Source of the DNA: Sipunculus nudus | Taxonomy: Eukaryota; Annelida; Sipuncula; Golfingiida; Sipunculidae | Assembly (NCBI GenBank): GCA_026874595.1 | Contig: CM049316.1 | Coordinates: 67,418,676-67,482,675, forward strand | Length of the DNA: 64,000 nt | Direction of reading: 5' to 3' | Shown: positions 1 through 12,049 of the stretch, one piece after another | Layout of the letters: every line of letters starts with the position of its first letter | Position numbering within the stretch: position 1 is the stretch's first letter | Notes under the pieces: model-generated | Seen by the model: only the letters and a program-made list of their open reading frames with translations | Database searches by the model: none | What the model was told of the DNA's origin: nothing | Position numbers and translations under genes: made by a program

Positions 1-247
1 ACTTTTTATACCTACGCCGCTAGTCTATTTAGAAGCTCGGTGCATTGTGCATGTCAGATTTTGACTCCAACAGTCTCTAAACTGCAGAGTCGTATCTGCG
101 CACTCTGGACCCCCTCCCCGTCCTCTCACGATTATATCCATCAAGTTTTATGGGTATTATCAGTGGCGTATCCAGGATTTGAAAATAGAGGAGGCGCTGC
201 CCCAAAGTCGGGAAGGGGGCTGTTCTGCGTCTTTTAGACATGTCATT

Positions 248-252
248 TATAT

Positions 253-310
<58 letters not shown>
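248..310. repeat. (CA)n-(AT)n microsatellite
   Basis: A run of ACACAC passes directly into about 24 AT dinucleotides. Short ORFs crossing it are artefacts. Confidence 0.95.
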
Positions 311-313
<3 letters not shown>

Positions 314-679
314 ACAAAACATATCATATATTGTAAGTTCGTGAATTATTATCATGATTATTATTAGTAATTTTGTAAGTTATCAGTTGTTAATTATGAT
401 AACCGTGGTGCCCTCATCTATATAATGCAATATTTGAACAACAAAAAGACACATGCATCAATAACTGTCATTGTATCCGCCAAAACAAAGTTTCGCGGAT
501 TCTATGTTTTTGACCGGGTTCCGATGTCGCCGCCGCCGCGTTCGTTTCCGTAATAGAACTCGGACACCACTGGACAGATTTTTCCGAAACTTTACACGAT
601 TATCGGGTCACATGTGAACTGGTGCCAAAATACTTTGGGTTGACCTCAGACCTTTCTTCTCTCCTGCGCGTCCGTCTGT

Positions 680-1400
680 GCGTCTGTTTTGACACATTTA
701 CCAACAAATCTTCGGACTCGTTTGACCTATCTGGAAATTTTTTTACACAAATGTAGCCCTTGGATAGCTTTATAACGTACATAAAAATGGTGGCGCCACC
801 TGCAACCATTTTTGCACAGCGTCCATCTTTTCATCTGCCTTTAGATAAAAATCCCTCATATCTCTGCAATGAATGGACTTATCCACCTGAAATTTTGCAT
901 GTGCATTCATCCTGGATAGCTTTCTTGATTTTATGGCAGATGGCGCCACCTACAATCACATTCAGGCTGTAGACATCCAGGCCAATATCTCAGGACTAGT
1001 TTGACGTATTTTCCCGAAATTTTGCTTGTATATAGATCTCACATAGCTCTTTATTATACTCACAACTGGTGGCGCCACCTGAAACCATTTTGAACACCGT
1101 CCGTCTGTTTCTCTGCCGTGGGATAAAATCACTCATATCTCCGCAGTGTTTTGACTTATCTGCATAAAATTTTGCATGTACATACATCTTGGATAGCTTT
1201 CTAAATTTTGTGGCAGGTGGCGCCACCTTCTTTCATTCAGGCTGCAGACATCTAGGCTTATATCTCAGGTTTGGTTTGACTTATCTGCCTAAAATTCTGC
1301 AATTGTATAAAACTTGGATAACTTTCTGGATTTTGTGGCAGTTGGCGCCACCTACATACACATTTCGGCTGCAGACATCCATGCTAATATGCAACACACT
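680..1400. repeat. Dimeric tandem repeat around the palindrome GGTGGCGCCACC
   Basis: The 12-bp palindrome or a one-base variant occurs at about 789, 939, 1068, 1216 and 1341. Spacings alternate between about 150/148 and 129/125 bp, so the true period is a dimer of about 275 bp. Each palindrome follows a conserved stretch (GGATAGCTTTCT...), and further upstream is a shared GAAATTTTGCATGT motif; a CAGACATC motif follows some of them. Because the core is a palindrome, both strands give short reading frames containing APP. I see no evidence that they are coding. Related CCGTCTGT-rich sequence extends left to about 480. Confidence 0.8.
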
Positions 1401-1479
1401 TTTCTCTATTTCCACTTGCCACTCAATCCTTGCCTCACTTCAGCGGTCCCTTTCTGGTTTCGGCGGATACACGTAGTCG

Positions 1480-3291
1480 CTTGTCGACTACCCGTATTCT
1501 AGTTCTTAAGTAGAAGATGGACACCACACATGTAAAAGAACTGAAATGGATTAACTATTTTATGTCACTGAATCTGCCAAAGGTGACTGCATCTATTTTT
1601 CATGTAAAGTTTCTGATAATGAATTCCATAATATAGATCTTTCGTAGATAAATTATTTTTGCAGTAATTCAGTTCAAACTGGAGCCAGTTTGAGTTAAAG
1701 AGTAACTCATATAGATAGTCTGACCTGAGGAAATTAAAGTATATAAACACACAAAAAATTAGAAGTGAAAAATACTCATTGACTGTTATTTGCATGCCAT
1801 TTTTTGGTTTATATTATTATTAAAAATGCAGCTTTCAAACATCAAGCCTGGCCATCCAGTTCCAGTGACAGTAGCTGATGTTTAGAGGTGATTTTAATTA
1901 CCCCAGAATCAAGAACCCGGAAGCTTTCTATAGTCTCTTGGAATATTCTAGGATAAATTAAAAAAAAATGAGGCATAGCAAGCATCTAGCGAAAGTACAA
2001 ATAGCTTGCATTGATTGTGTAACAGTTATTGGCCATCAAACATGATGTTACAGAACAATCAAAGAGTTTGGATGCTTCACTTCTTCACAAAAATAAAATA
2101 GAAAAGAGAGAGAGAGAGTAAAAAAAAAACATGAGAGAAATGTTTAAGCATATAATCCCTCTACTGTTTAGATTTATTTTAGAAATTTTCAAAGTCTGAC
2201 ACTCTTAACATTTACATTACAGACAATATCTGGCTAAGCTTTTGTTCTTTCTTCACAAAATTCAACAAATACAACTAAAATAGTTTCTCTTTAGGTCAAT
2301 AGGCGCCCCTTTGCGCCCCCCTATGAATACGCCCCTGATTATAAACCCTGTATTCCGTTTAACTGCATTTAAAACCTTATGTATTATCATACTCTGCGTC
2401 ATGGTAAACTATGTAAACAGATGTCATACAGAGGCCTTCTCAACGTTTGAGAAAGCCCGAAACGCTTATTGTGTTAAAGTGATGATAACTATTTATCATT
2501 GATCTTCTCTGGCGTCTTTCAAGTAAACCAAACCTGAACACGGCTAGCAGATAAGGCCTAATTGTACAAAAGTTCAGACAGTTAAAATTGTAATCAAAAC
2601 ATATTAAACGGACATCATAATTGCCTCAAAGCAAGCAGCGTACAGGATGTTACCCAACCTACAGTCTCTGGCTCTGATGCTACACTGTCGACAAAAGTTT
2701 ACAAAATAATGACAAAACAAATTTAAGAGTTTGAAGAATCAGGACAAATATTTATTTGGACAAAGTTAACCACGGTGTACCGGCTGACCCGTCTTCCCAC
2801 TCATTAGGCCCGCTCTTTCTCTCTCACATATGTACACACACATGCATATCATCATACACACAATTCAGATACTGCAGATTATTCCGTTTAAGAGTATACA
2901 ACATTGAGTCAGATATATTCAAATTCAGACCTACGCCGGGAGATGGATGCATTAAGCTTTTCTCTTGGTTCATTGGTTGGTTTGGTTGGTTGGTTAAATT
3001 TTCGCAATTTTACGTAAAAGATTTTGATGAAATATTACATTCATTAAATTCTGGAGGTAATATCGATTATTTGTGTGTTTTTAATTATTCAAAACCTTCT
3101 CTTCCATTCTGACAAGGGGCGATTCCAGTGGCCCAAGGCTTAACCGATCCATTGATAGCAATATGGGCCATTGCTTATATAACCATTTACCAGGTGAACC
3201 TGTGTTACTAATGAAGGTCTGATTCAGGCTCTGGTTTATAGGCACAGACTACACATTATAGTTAATTTTTTCACTTTTTAAGATGATTTTC
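1480..3291. other. No gene seen
   Basis: AT-rich single-copy-looking DNA with short homopolymers and a (GA)n patch near 2108. Open frames are short and have no recognisable domain. Around 2296-2337 lies a GC-richer fragment resembling the sequence at 155-235 in inverse orientation. Confidence 0.5.
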
Positions 3292-3299
3292 TCTCTCTC

Positions 3300-3346
<47 letters not shown>
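3292..3346. repeat. (CT)n-(AT)n microsatellite
   Basis: A short CT run is followed by about 22 AT dinucleotides. Confidence 0.95.
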
Positions 3347-3348
<2 letters not shown>

Positions 3349-3899
3349 TAAGTCAATCACTTTAGAAAGACAGGGGGCGTGAACATTTTACTAAAATATC
3401 AATTGGGTTAATCCTCCCTTTTTTTCTCCTGCATGCCTGAAAAGTAAAGATCTGAATGTTTTACCTTCTTCCTTGCAATAAATAATAGGGGAACATAATC
3501 TGTAGAGCATTTTCCTCTAAAAGGTAAGTATGGACCACAAAAAAATATTTAATGCAGGGACTTGTTTAAATGCCAATCTGGACTATAGCACAGCTGTAGG
3601 CAAAGCTGACAGACATTTAATGGGTTGCAGAGATAAGGGACTTTTGTCACCATGATATGTATATTAATGACGTTTTGACGTGATTGCATGGTATAAGGGC
3701 CGTGGCGCCCTGCCGGGCTCTGGCATATACCACCATATACCACCATACCTTCAGCGTGAGTGATGAGTCAAATACGCGACAACATGCCGTGGTCCCACAA
3801 GCGGTTGAGCGAGGATTGCTGTCGGATAATTGTAAATAATGTAATAGGGGCGACACTAGTAAAGACAAATCATTGCTTTTATAAAATGTCAGGTAATTA

Positions 3900-5291
3900 C
3901 GGTGGCTGATTTAGGACACAGAAAAAAAAATATTTATCTTGAGATCTCGAGATAACATCTCGAGATCTCGAGATAACATCTCGAGATCTCGACATAGAAT
4001 TTCGCAAAAAAAAAAAAATAGGAAGCAAAAAAAAAAATTTTAGGAAGAAAAAAAACAAAATTTTTGGGAAGCAAAAAAAAAAATTTAGAAAGCAAAAAAA
4101 AAATTTTTAGGAAGCAAAAAAAAAAAAAAATAATTCACATAAAATGTCACACTTGTACGAACCATTCGAAACTGAATTGACATTAAACAAAGCAACCTTA
4201 TGGGGACAGTATACGTTAAGAGTGCTTACTATTGCAATTATAAAACAAAGACCATTGTATACTGTGTTTAACTGAACGGTAATACAATATAATTAATTTA
4301 AAATCAATCAAGTTTGTATATCCCCTGAGATAAGGCGAGTTGAAGAAAAGTTGAATATAAATTCAATATTTAATTATTCATATCCGTAAGGAAGATGTCA
4401 GAGCCTAAAGAATCTGAAACATTCTACCTGAACGGCGGATTCGGAGCCATGTCTGTTAAATCACTCAAATAGAAATGTTTAGGTCTGCTTGCATGCATTG
4501 TGGGTACCTTATTATTTTAAGAATACAAACAAATATGAGCTTCTTATAGAAACACGTTTTTTGTACAATTTCTTTCAGCTTTTGTTTTATTGAAATGGTG
4601 TGTTGTTTTATGGAACTTTTTATGGAGCTTTGGTCTTAAAGTCGCTATTCACCTGCCTTATTTATAGAATCTTTGTAATACAGGCTAACTCTGCATATAC
4701 ATATTAAAGAAGTGAAAGTAATCATAAACATAATCCAGGTAAACATAATCTATTAACCTTTCATAAAAATGAGCCAATGCCATGGGTAAAGGCGGTGTCT
4801 TTGTCTATATCCACGTTTTTTCATAACATGGGTCGGGGGGGGGGGGGGTGCAAAAATTGCCACCGATCGTAATAGAAAGACGTCCGGCAGAAACATCTGG
4901 CTTCAATTCAGAGATTACAGATTTCTGTAAATGACAAATACTGCATTGCTTCACATGCTCTAACGAATACATGTTTTTATCTGTATGTTAACAAGTGCCT
5001 TGTATACAAGTAGCCTGTAGATAAAATGTTTATACGTCAAAGTGGCGTTATAAGACCCATTCCCAGCTGGGATTTCTTCCTCAATTTTTTTTTGGTTCCT
5101 AATTTTTAATTTTTTTTTGCTTCCTAAATTTTTTTTTTTTTTGCTTCCTAAATTTTTTTTTTTGCTTCCTAAAAATTTTTTTTTTCTTCCTAATTTTTTT
5201 TTTTTTGCGAAATTCTATGTCGAGATCTCGAGATGTTATCTCGAGATCACGAGATAAATATTTTTTTTTCTGTGTCCTAAATCAGCCACCG
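3900..5291. mobile_element. Non-autonomous DNA transposon with long (about 240-bp) inverted repeats
   Basis: The left end starts CGGTGGCTGATTTAGGACAC and the right end is its reverse complement, followed by TA; TA also precedes the left end (3898-3899 and 5292-5293). The inverted arms, about 3900-4138 and 5055-5291, stay mirror-image over their whole length. Each arm holds the same two internal tandem arrays: a unit built from the palindrome ATCTCGAGAT, and a poly-A unit of about 20 bp (AGGAAGCAAAAAAAA). The central 0.9 kb has no ORF of note. TA duplication and cut-and-paste structure fit a Tc1/mariner-like MITE, but no transposase is present to prove the superfamily. Confidence 0.85.
3938..3993. 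repeat. ATCTCGAGAT tandem palindromes, left arm
   Basis: Three tandem units of about 20-22 bp, each containing a self-complementary CTCGAGATCTCGAG-type core, able to form hairpins. The mirror array is in the right arm near 5218-5253. Confidence 0.85.
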
Positions 5292-5480
5292 TAGGTAATA
5301 TCTCCGCTGATTTAGTTAAATATATAACTATGATCTGTTGAGGATGTCCAATTTCATGAGATGCTACAGTGTCAGAGAAATTATTATTTGTTTTTTTTAG
5401 TGCAATCCCACTCTAGGAATAAGGCAGGGGCTGTTGGCGTAGCACCTGAGCTAGTGGGTAAAGTATTTTGACTTTATTCC

Positions 5481-5990
5481 CAGTGATGTCCAGACTCAAG
5501 TCAAGTTTTTAACGGACTCTGACTCCGACTTGAACTCGATGGTCCTGGTAACGGACTTGTACTCCAACTCGGAGGGGGGGGGGGGGGGGGGTCAGGAATC
5601 GAGAATTCAAACCAAGTCCATCTGGAGTCCAACATAAAATAACTCTGTTATATATTATGAAGACTTATTTTCATTTGCGAACTACAAACAGAATATTACA
5701 AAATAATAACAGTACACATACCAAGCTTTTCTCAGCATCGGTAGTTATGAATTAAATTAACCATTATATTAAAAAATATGTGTGAACTAACTAAAAAATG
5801 CACATGATCACCTTAAATTTCCAGTTTATACTGTTTTTTAAAGATGTTTGTATTGGACTCGGACTCGGACGTGGACTCGGGTTTAAAATCACTTGGCCTG
5901 GAAAAAAGTGAACCTCAAGGAATCTGACTTGGAGTCGTGTGGTCTAGACTCTGACTTTCACTTGAATGTGTGGACTCGAGTGCATCACTG
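5481..5990. mobile_element. hAT-like non-autonomous element, copy A
   Basis: Begins CAGTGATGTCCAGACTC and ends GAGTGCATCACTG, with both ends rich in GACTC/GAGTC hexamers and an AT-rich interior. The interior right part matches the copy at 7.0 kb in reverse complement. The flanking 8-mers (tttattcc and ataccgtg) do not match, so the duplication has decayed or the ends are recombinant. A poly-G run lies at 5574-5592. No ORF. Confidence 0.7.
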
Positions 5991-6657
5991 ATACCGTGTC
6001 CTTTTGGCAAAATATTGAACGAATATTCTACATTTCATCTGAATTACGAGTTAAGACTTCTGGATTATACCCGACGTCAAACATATAATAATTAAAATCC
6101 AAAAACACATATTTTTTACTCACCAGAGTTTTCTATTTTGGATGTGCATATAATACTTAGTCTCTATCCAAAACAATGAGTAAGGGAATTTTAGATTTCA
6201 TATTTTTCAAAAATGTGCCAGGAAATTCCAGAAACTAAACCAAAATTCCAGAGGAACCTTCAGCAGTGTAAATAATAGAATAGAAATGCCGGTATTTCCT
6301 TAAACCTGCTACTGTAATGATAATACTCTATCCCTAGCAGTGGAATGCTTCAGAAAAAGAAGTCTGAAGGTAGTATTAGTCAGACAAAACCAACTGGCAA
6401 CATGACGCGTGGACGTAACTGATTCACATGCTTGGTTTAAGTTTCAATCCTGGACAGAAATTAGGATAACAAAGTTTGTTCTGGTTTCAATGTCTAGACA
6501 GACGTCTTCTTTTTAAATCTTAACGAAGACAAGAGTTCAAAGGTTCGTTTATTATGTCTCCTCGGATTCTTCAGAAAAGGACTTAGTGGGTTACATCCTA
6601 CTTTGGTATTTGGATAACACGTCTTGTATTAAAAAAATTATAGCACTGTTTCTTATA

Positions 6658-6662
<5 letters not shown>

Positions 6663-6731
<69 letters not shown>
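6663..6731. repeat. (CT)n-(AT)n microsatellite
   Basis: About 19 CT dinucleotides followed by about 15 AT dinucleotides. Confidence 0.95.
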
Positions 6732-6734
<3 letters not shown>

Positions 6735-7008
6735 TCACAAAAAGTTAAAAAAAAAAACACCAATCTAGTTGCTGGTAGTGAAGGGATTTGGCAGACTGAA
6801 GAAGAAGCAACCGCTATAAAACTATTGGACGGTTGATGTTATGTAAAAACTTTTAAAAATGAACCAGCAGCCCACGAGAAAAACATTATTTCATGCACGT
6901 TTAAACACTTTATTCATGAAAGAATCCACTAACGTAGCAGAAAACGTATTTAATCATTAGCCATGCTAGGTTTTCAATCCAGATGCGAATATCACTTAAC
7001 TTATAGAG

Positions 7009-7262
7009 CAGTGATGTAGTCCAGTCCACACCATCCAAGTCCGAGTGCAAGTCCAAGTCCAGGCCACTCAAGTCAAAGTCAAAGTCCGAATCATTGAGAA
7101 TCGAGTCAAAGTCCATATTCTTAGAGTTCGAGTCATTTGGAACCAGAGTCCAATTCCGTGTTCAATACAAATATCCTTAAAAAACATTTGAAATGATTAT
7201 CATGTACATTTGTAAAATTGTTCACACATGCTTTTACTATAATGGTTAATTACATTTACAGG
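7009..7262. mobile_element. hAT-like non-autonomous element, copy D (one end only)
   Basis: Starts CAGTGATGTAGTCCAGTCC, followed by a GAGTC/AAGTCC-rich block and then an interior matching copy A in reverse complement, for example the block around CAATACAAATATCC. The opposite terminus is not seen. The copy seems to break before the (AT)n tract at 7297. Confidence 0.65.
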
Positions 7263-7293
7263 TCCCGCTGCTGAATTTCACCTACCGTTACCA

Positions 7294-7294
<1 letters not shown>

Positions 7295-7339
<45 letters not shown>

Positions 7340-7370
7340 TTATATATATATGTATATATGTGTGTGTGTA
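7295..7370. repeat. (AT)n microsatellite, interrupted
   Basis: About 20 AT dinucleotides, a short break, then further ATAT and TGTG. Confidence 0.9.
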
Positions 7371-10013
7371 TATGGAAGACTACCTTAAAAGCTTTAAAAT
7401 CATTTTTACTGCAAATATGTCTGAACTATATCAAAATTTATTCCTGATATGTATTACAATTAATTGACTAATACCAAAGAAAGGATAAAGATTGGACCTG
7501 CATGAAGCCGGTGGCACCGCAACATGCGGTCTAGGAATTCGAAAATTTTAATCTCCTGGATTGGTATGAAACCAACTGCAGAATGCCTGGTTTATAATCA
7601 TTGGGACACAGATGTTCTCTACACGGTAGAGTTTAACAACCGGGTTACATAATTGAAACATGTTTTTGGTGTTTATTTAATTATCCATAAAAATGTAAAT
7701 ACAGTTATTGTAAACGGAAAAAGCTGCAACCCCGAAGACGTCAAATCAAGTTTGTATCAACATGGAGTAAAACATGGCAAGGCAAGCCTAGCGTACAAAT
7801 TTCTATACGAAACGATTTCGTATTTTCCTATCGCAAAGTCGTATCGTGAATACCCAAGATTCGTATCGATTTTCCCCTACATTGTACGAATTTTGTGCAA
7901 AAGGAATGGGATAATTTCACCTAACACTAAACAGAAACATGGCGGCTCATGGAAAAGTTTGCTCCACACATCCCGGCGAAGTGGCTTAATGAGCCAAAAA
8001 TAGGAAATATAAAGGAGAGTACCACAATGAAAAGACCTCGAGCCACTTAAGTCTAGCATACTCGTTAAGAAATTTGGATACTTTACGATAGGAAGCCAGT
8101 TTCGTTACGAAATTTTCGAACATGCTCGTTACAATGCGATACGATACTAAGCCGAAATGGTAGTAGTCCTTGGGATGGTGGGACCCACCTTGACCCCTCC
8201 CCACCAATCAGCCAAACCTACTTTTTCTTATTGCTATATACCTATACTTTGATTTTAAGGATGTTAACATTGCATAAACTGGGACTTAGTAGTGGTTGTG
8301 GGGTGTTATTTGAACTATGCCAACTGAAAATGTGGTCACACATGTTAGGGGTAGGGGAAACGTAAGTTACCATAACTCCAAATTTATGTTACATAGAACA
8401 ACAAACATAAAAACATAACTTCCGTATTTTCAATTACTTGACCGAACAAAAAAAATTAAATTTTAATTTTAATTGTATATGTGCATAGTGTAAAGCATTT
8501 ATTGTAATGTCTATTGCAAAGGAATATGGCCTAATATTCACGAGGTTATAAGGTGTTTCGCGAGGATTTAATTTTCGCGATATTAACATTCCATAAATCA
8601 ACATCCTTTATTGTATGAAATATATTATACGTCCCCAAACGCTTAACACTTTGAAAATAACCCCGAGAATATTGAAAAATAGGAAATTCGTTTTCAATAT
8701 AGGCAGGTAATGTAAGATTATGGATGACCCTTGACCTTCAATATTAATAATATCAAAATGTTACCTTGCGACACTCAAGCATTAAGGTTACAGCATAAAC
8801 TAATGTTCAGGTGTGAATTTGTGGCGTCCTTTTAAGTAATGTTTTATTTTCGCGATAATTTCTCTTGCACAAATATCGAGAATTTGAAACCCTCGAGAAA
8901 ACAAAAAGGTGACCGGAGAAGACTTTTGCAACAAGTATTGCAATCAATGGCTCCGGTGGTTGGAATGAAAATAAAAATGGCCGACAGGGCGTCGTCACGC
9001 TGAGTGACACGAGGCAGGAAAATATGCGCGTTCATCGGTCAGATTGACGGGATGTATTGTTAAGGTAATGTAATGAACTCTTCACTCTGTTACCTAGATG
9101 AAAAATGTGTCGCGCGGCTCTGTATTAAAGTAATGGAATACCAGGCCCCCTTGTGCCTCAGTGATTAAATAGCGTTTGTGATGTGGTAGGGATGATGACA
9201 CCGGTTTGATCTTTGATGCTATGAATGTTTTACCGCATGAAAAAAAAAACAACTGACCAAGAAAAATGTGATGACAGTGACTACGAGGTGTCTTATGACC
9301 GCCATGTTTTGCAGTTTATCCTATCAAATTTGTTGATAAGTATTGCCGTCATATTGGCCTCAGAGCAGGCAGGCTCATATGGTTCCAGGCCAGCGGGGGT
9401 TAAACGACGACCCAAAGACCAGAATGAAGACAATTAAAATGGTGCAGATTATTTTATTAAACTAAGTGATCACGCAAATATTAAATCTATATTTTTAACT
9501 TAACTCTTACTTGCAAAATATCTAATATTTTTATAATACTGATAATATATATATTCAGCATGTCTGTGAATCACCTAGTAACACTTTCATCAGGTACTTG
9601 GGATTCCGCCTATCCAGGCCGGACCCGATGTATTCAAGTGGACTGATACATACGTGCCAGGCTGAAAGAACTCCTGCTCACTGGGCCAAAATATGGACCA
9701 GGCATTTCTTTTCGTATCGCTTTGGCCGAGATATCTGTATCCGGTTGATGACATGCGTGGTCAGATAATAAACAATAGTGGACAATAATAAATGCCAAGT
9801 TCAATTTCTTGATCACCGTGTTATGCTGTTACAATGCGGCAGGTTTTATTTTTACATTGGTCTTTGCATTGACGTGATGTTTGGCGCATAAAGAAAGTAT
9901 CGTCAACTTATGAATGGCTTTCTGCTTTTGGTTGCGAAAGCAGGTCAAAGGACTTACTTGAATACCAACGTTGATTCGTTATATTTTATAAGCATGAAGA
10001 ATGTTTTACTCAC
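7371..10013. other. No gene seen
   Basis: AT-rich DNA with no open frame above about 116 codons and no recognisable domain. A GC-richer patch at about 8880-9060 has no supported coding or splice structure. A possible decayed tRNA-like stretch (GCCTCAGTGATTAAATAGCG, then GGTTTGATC) is at about 9155-9215, too weak to call. Confidence 0.5.
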
Positions 10014-10058
10014 CGACGTATCTATAAGTTTCTCTGATATCCATAAACTCTTGCTTGG
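10014..10058 (-). CDS. Putative 45-nt internal exon of an unrecognised minus-strand gene
   Basis: On the minus strand the island is bounded by an acceptor (taactttacccag) and a strong donor (GTGAGT). It is 45 nt, a multiple of three. In the phase taking one base from the previous exon it reads KQEFMDIRETYRYV, which looks like ordinary protein. Phase 0 is also open (PSKSLWISEKLIDTS), so the phase is not settled. It may belong to the same gene as the minus-strand exon at 21,810-21,892, whose coding phase ends at 0; if so, either phase 0 is used here or another exon lies between them. I do not recognise the family. Chance occurrence of such a short open island is a real alternative. Confidence 0.35.
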
Positions 10059-10377
10059 CTGGGTAAAGTTACTTATGACTGAGGAATAATAAGTACCTCG
10101 CAGAAAAAAAAGAAAGAAAAAAAACCTCATGGATTATAGGAATGAAAGAATTTAATTGCTTTAAGCGCTGGCTATTTGAATGGATGCATAGTGTTTGCAT
10201 TTTAGTAGGCCCTATCAGAGAAAAGAACATTTTTGTACAGTTTCCTAGAAACTCGGAAGCCTGCGATCTATATAATATGAAGGTCACTGTATCAAAATAA
10301 CATATGCTTTATACTATTTATGCCCCTCGTTGATTTCATTACTGTACATGAATTCCAGTTCGTGCACCCACGCTCGC

Positions 10378-10473
10378 AATATCAAAACGTCCTATACCGA
10401 AACATGGCTTCTATAAACTAAAGACAATATCAAAGCGTCCTATTCCGAAACATGGCTTCTATAAACTAAAGAC
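10378..10473. repeat. Tandem duplication, 2 x 48 bp
   Basis: Two adjacent 48-bp copies (10,378-10,425 and 10,426-10,473) starting AATATCAAA and ending AACTAAAGAC, differing at only two positions. This implies a recent duplication. Confidence 0.95.
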
Positions 10474-11519
10474 GACCTCCTGAAGCTTTCAGAAAAATAA
10501 GCCAAGAAATGTCGATCCTACGGTACGTAAGTTGTTCGTTTAATTGATATCCACGTATTTATAACATTTGGGGGCCCGCAAAAATAATCCAAACATATCC
10601 AGCAAGGGCATCTGGCGGCAAATTATAAAGGTAGACCTTTTGGCGTTTTGTAACTAGTGACCTTTCAACTCTCGCACATATTCAGCCAAATACCTTCGAT
10701 TATCGGTGCATGTACCATGTTTACTGACAGTCTGTAGATAAACAAGCTGTTTACATCCTTAACAGGTATTATAAGAACCTTTCGTTTACTTAGCTATTTT
10801 TTTTTTATTTTTAATATACACCATTTGCGCTCCTGGGCAATAAGCCCTCAGTTCTAACCTCGTCATTTCCTCGAAAGCAAAAAGTTGGGAATAGAACCTC
10901 AAAGATTCTTTGATGTGTTAACGACCGTTTATGCCATTAAAAGCTGAAACACAAAAGGCATAATCATAGCATATCATTCATATCGTATGGTAATCTCCTT
11001 TCTTTATTGTATCAGTCATACATTACATTTTAAATTCATATCTTAAATATTTCATATTTTTTTAAGTCTTTCGATTGCCCTGTAAGTCCCGCTGCATATC
11101 ATAGATATGTAGACCTAAAGTTTAAAATAGCACAAATTATTGTATCAATTTACATTTAACCGCTTGCATCATATTGCCATTGTTATTACATGATTTTACA
11201 TTATATAAATTTTGTTGTCCAGATCAGACAATCTTATGTGAATTGATTACACTTTAATTATTCTTAGATATATTAAGGAATCATTATTCAACTCAATGTT
11301 ACTTACAAGCAATGGGCCTATCCTGAAAACGTTTAAAATGAAAAAAAAAAACATGGTATGAAGCCGAATTTGAAGAATAGAATCACAGAGATAACTAGAA
11401 TCTGCATTTTAATGAATACAAGCCTTCGCCAGGCGGGCATTCACTTGTTTGGTCCATATTCCGAGATTAATTCGTCCATAAGTGACTGTAAAATTGTGAA
11501 TATTCCTTTAATGACGCTC
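10474..11519. other. No gene seen
   Basis: AT-rich DNA with no supported coding region, consistent with an intron or intergenic sequence. Confidence 0.5.
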
Positions 11520-11645
11520 CTGGATAGGGATTTTGGGCAGGTTTTACTCCAAAATTTTATCGTTTCTTCTTCTGCCAATTCCCGAAATGCCCTGAAATTT
11601 CTTGAGATTCCGTTCATGATTGCATGAGGTATGTGGTGAACAAAC
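11520..11645. repeat. Dispersed repeat, copy 1
   Basis: Similar to 54,690-54,820. The shared core includes TTCATGATTGC, then TGAGGTA and GTGAACAAACA, with CCGAAAT and CTGAAATTT upstream. On the minus strand both copies keep partial open frames (residues around ETIKFW and ENFRFF), so this could be an old coding fragment of a retroelement. The family is not recognised. Confidence 0.55.
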
Positions 11646-11933
11646 ACACAAATACACACACACATGAACGCGAAGGTACGTATACCTTCCTGTCTGAGGC
11701 AAAAATATCAGTAAAATTATGAAGAAAATATCGTTAAAGTTGTATCCCGGATTACAAGACCATCAGAAGTTTCTGGCTGGCAGATAAATGATGGCGGTCG
11801 ATCTCCTGAGGACAAGCTAAGATCTTGCGATAACTCAGCCATAGGAAGTCGGAAAGAGTATGTCTTTTGTGACCTTTGTGGTAAGAATACTGAGCATTCA
11901 AGACATAAATGTCTATTTTCTTCTGTTTATTAG

Positions 11934-12047
11934 ATTTGTTAAACCCCACGCCAATAGCCGATGGGACATTTGACTTTTGTATTGACACTGGGGCCCGAAA
12001 GGACATTGGGCTCTCATTAGGCAGACCCGCCGAGGAGACATTCACCG
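11934..12047 (+). CDS. Candidate 114-nt exon (strand uncertain)
   Basis: A GC-richer island with a good plus-strand acceptor (tctgtttattag) and donor (ACCG|GTATGA). The frame between them is open for 37 codons and includes FDFCIDTGARKDIGLSLG. The opposite strand is also open across this island and beyond (11,752-12,069, 105 codons, with VSSAGLPNESPMSFRAPVS), but its splice signals are weaker. No domain was recognised. If the minus-strand gene suggested by the exons at 10.0 and 21.8 kb is real, a plus-strand exon here would lie in its intron, so the strand is unsettled. Confidence 0.3.
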
Positions 12048-12049
12048 GT

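Larger units (their letters stand above)
161..2337. mobile_element. Possible ends of an old hAT-like element
   Basis: The left end reads CAGTGGCGTATCCAGG and the right end, reverse complemented, reads CAGGGGCGTATTCATAGG. These are similar inverted ends with the CAG start common in hAT elements. I see no matching 8-bp target duplication: the flanks are ggtattat and attataaa. No transposase is readable inside; most of the interior is the tandem repeat at 0.68-1.4 kb and AT-rich DNA. The two ends may instead be independent fragments of a common dispersed repeat. Confidence 0.25.

Noticed and set aside
680-1400. CRISPR-like regular spacing of palindromes
   Set aside because: Spacing is over 120 bp and the intervening sequence is itself repeated; the window is eukaryotic.
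760-1502. Overlapping frames containing APP motifs on both strands
   Set aside because: Caused by the palindrome GGTGGCGCCACC within a tandem repeat, not by coding constraint.
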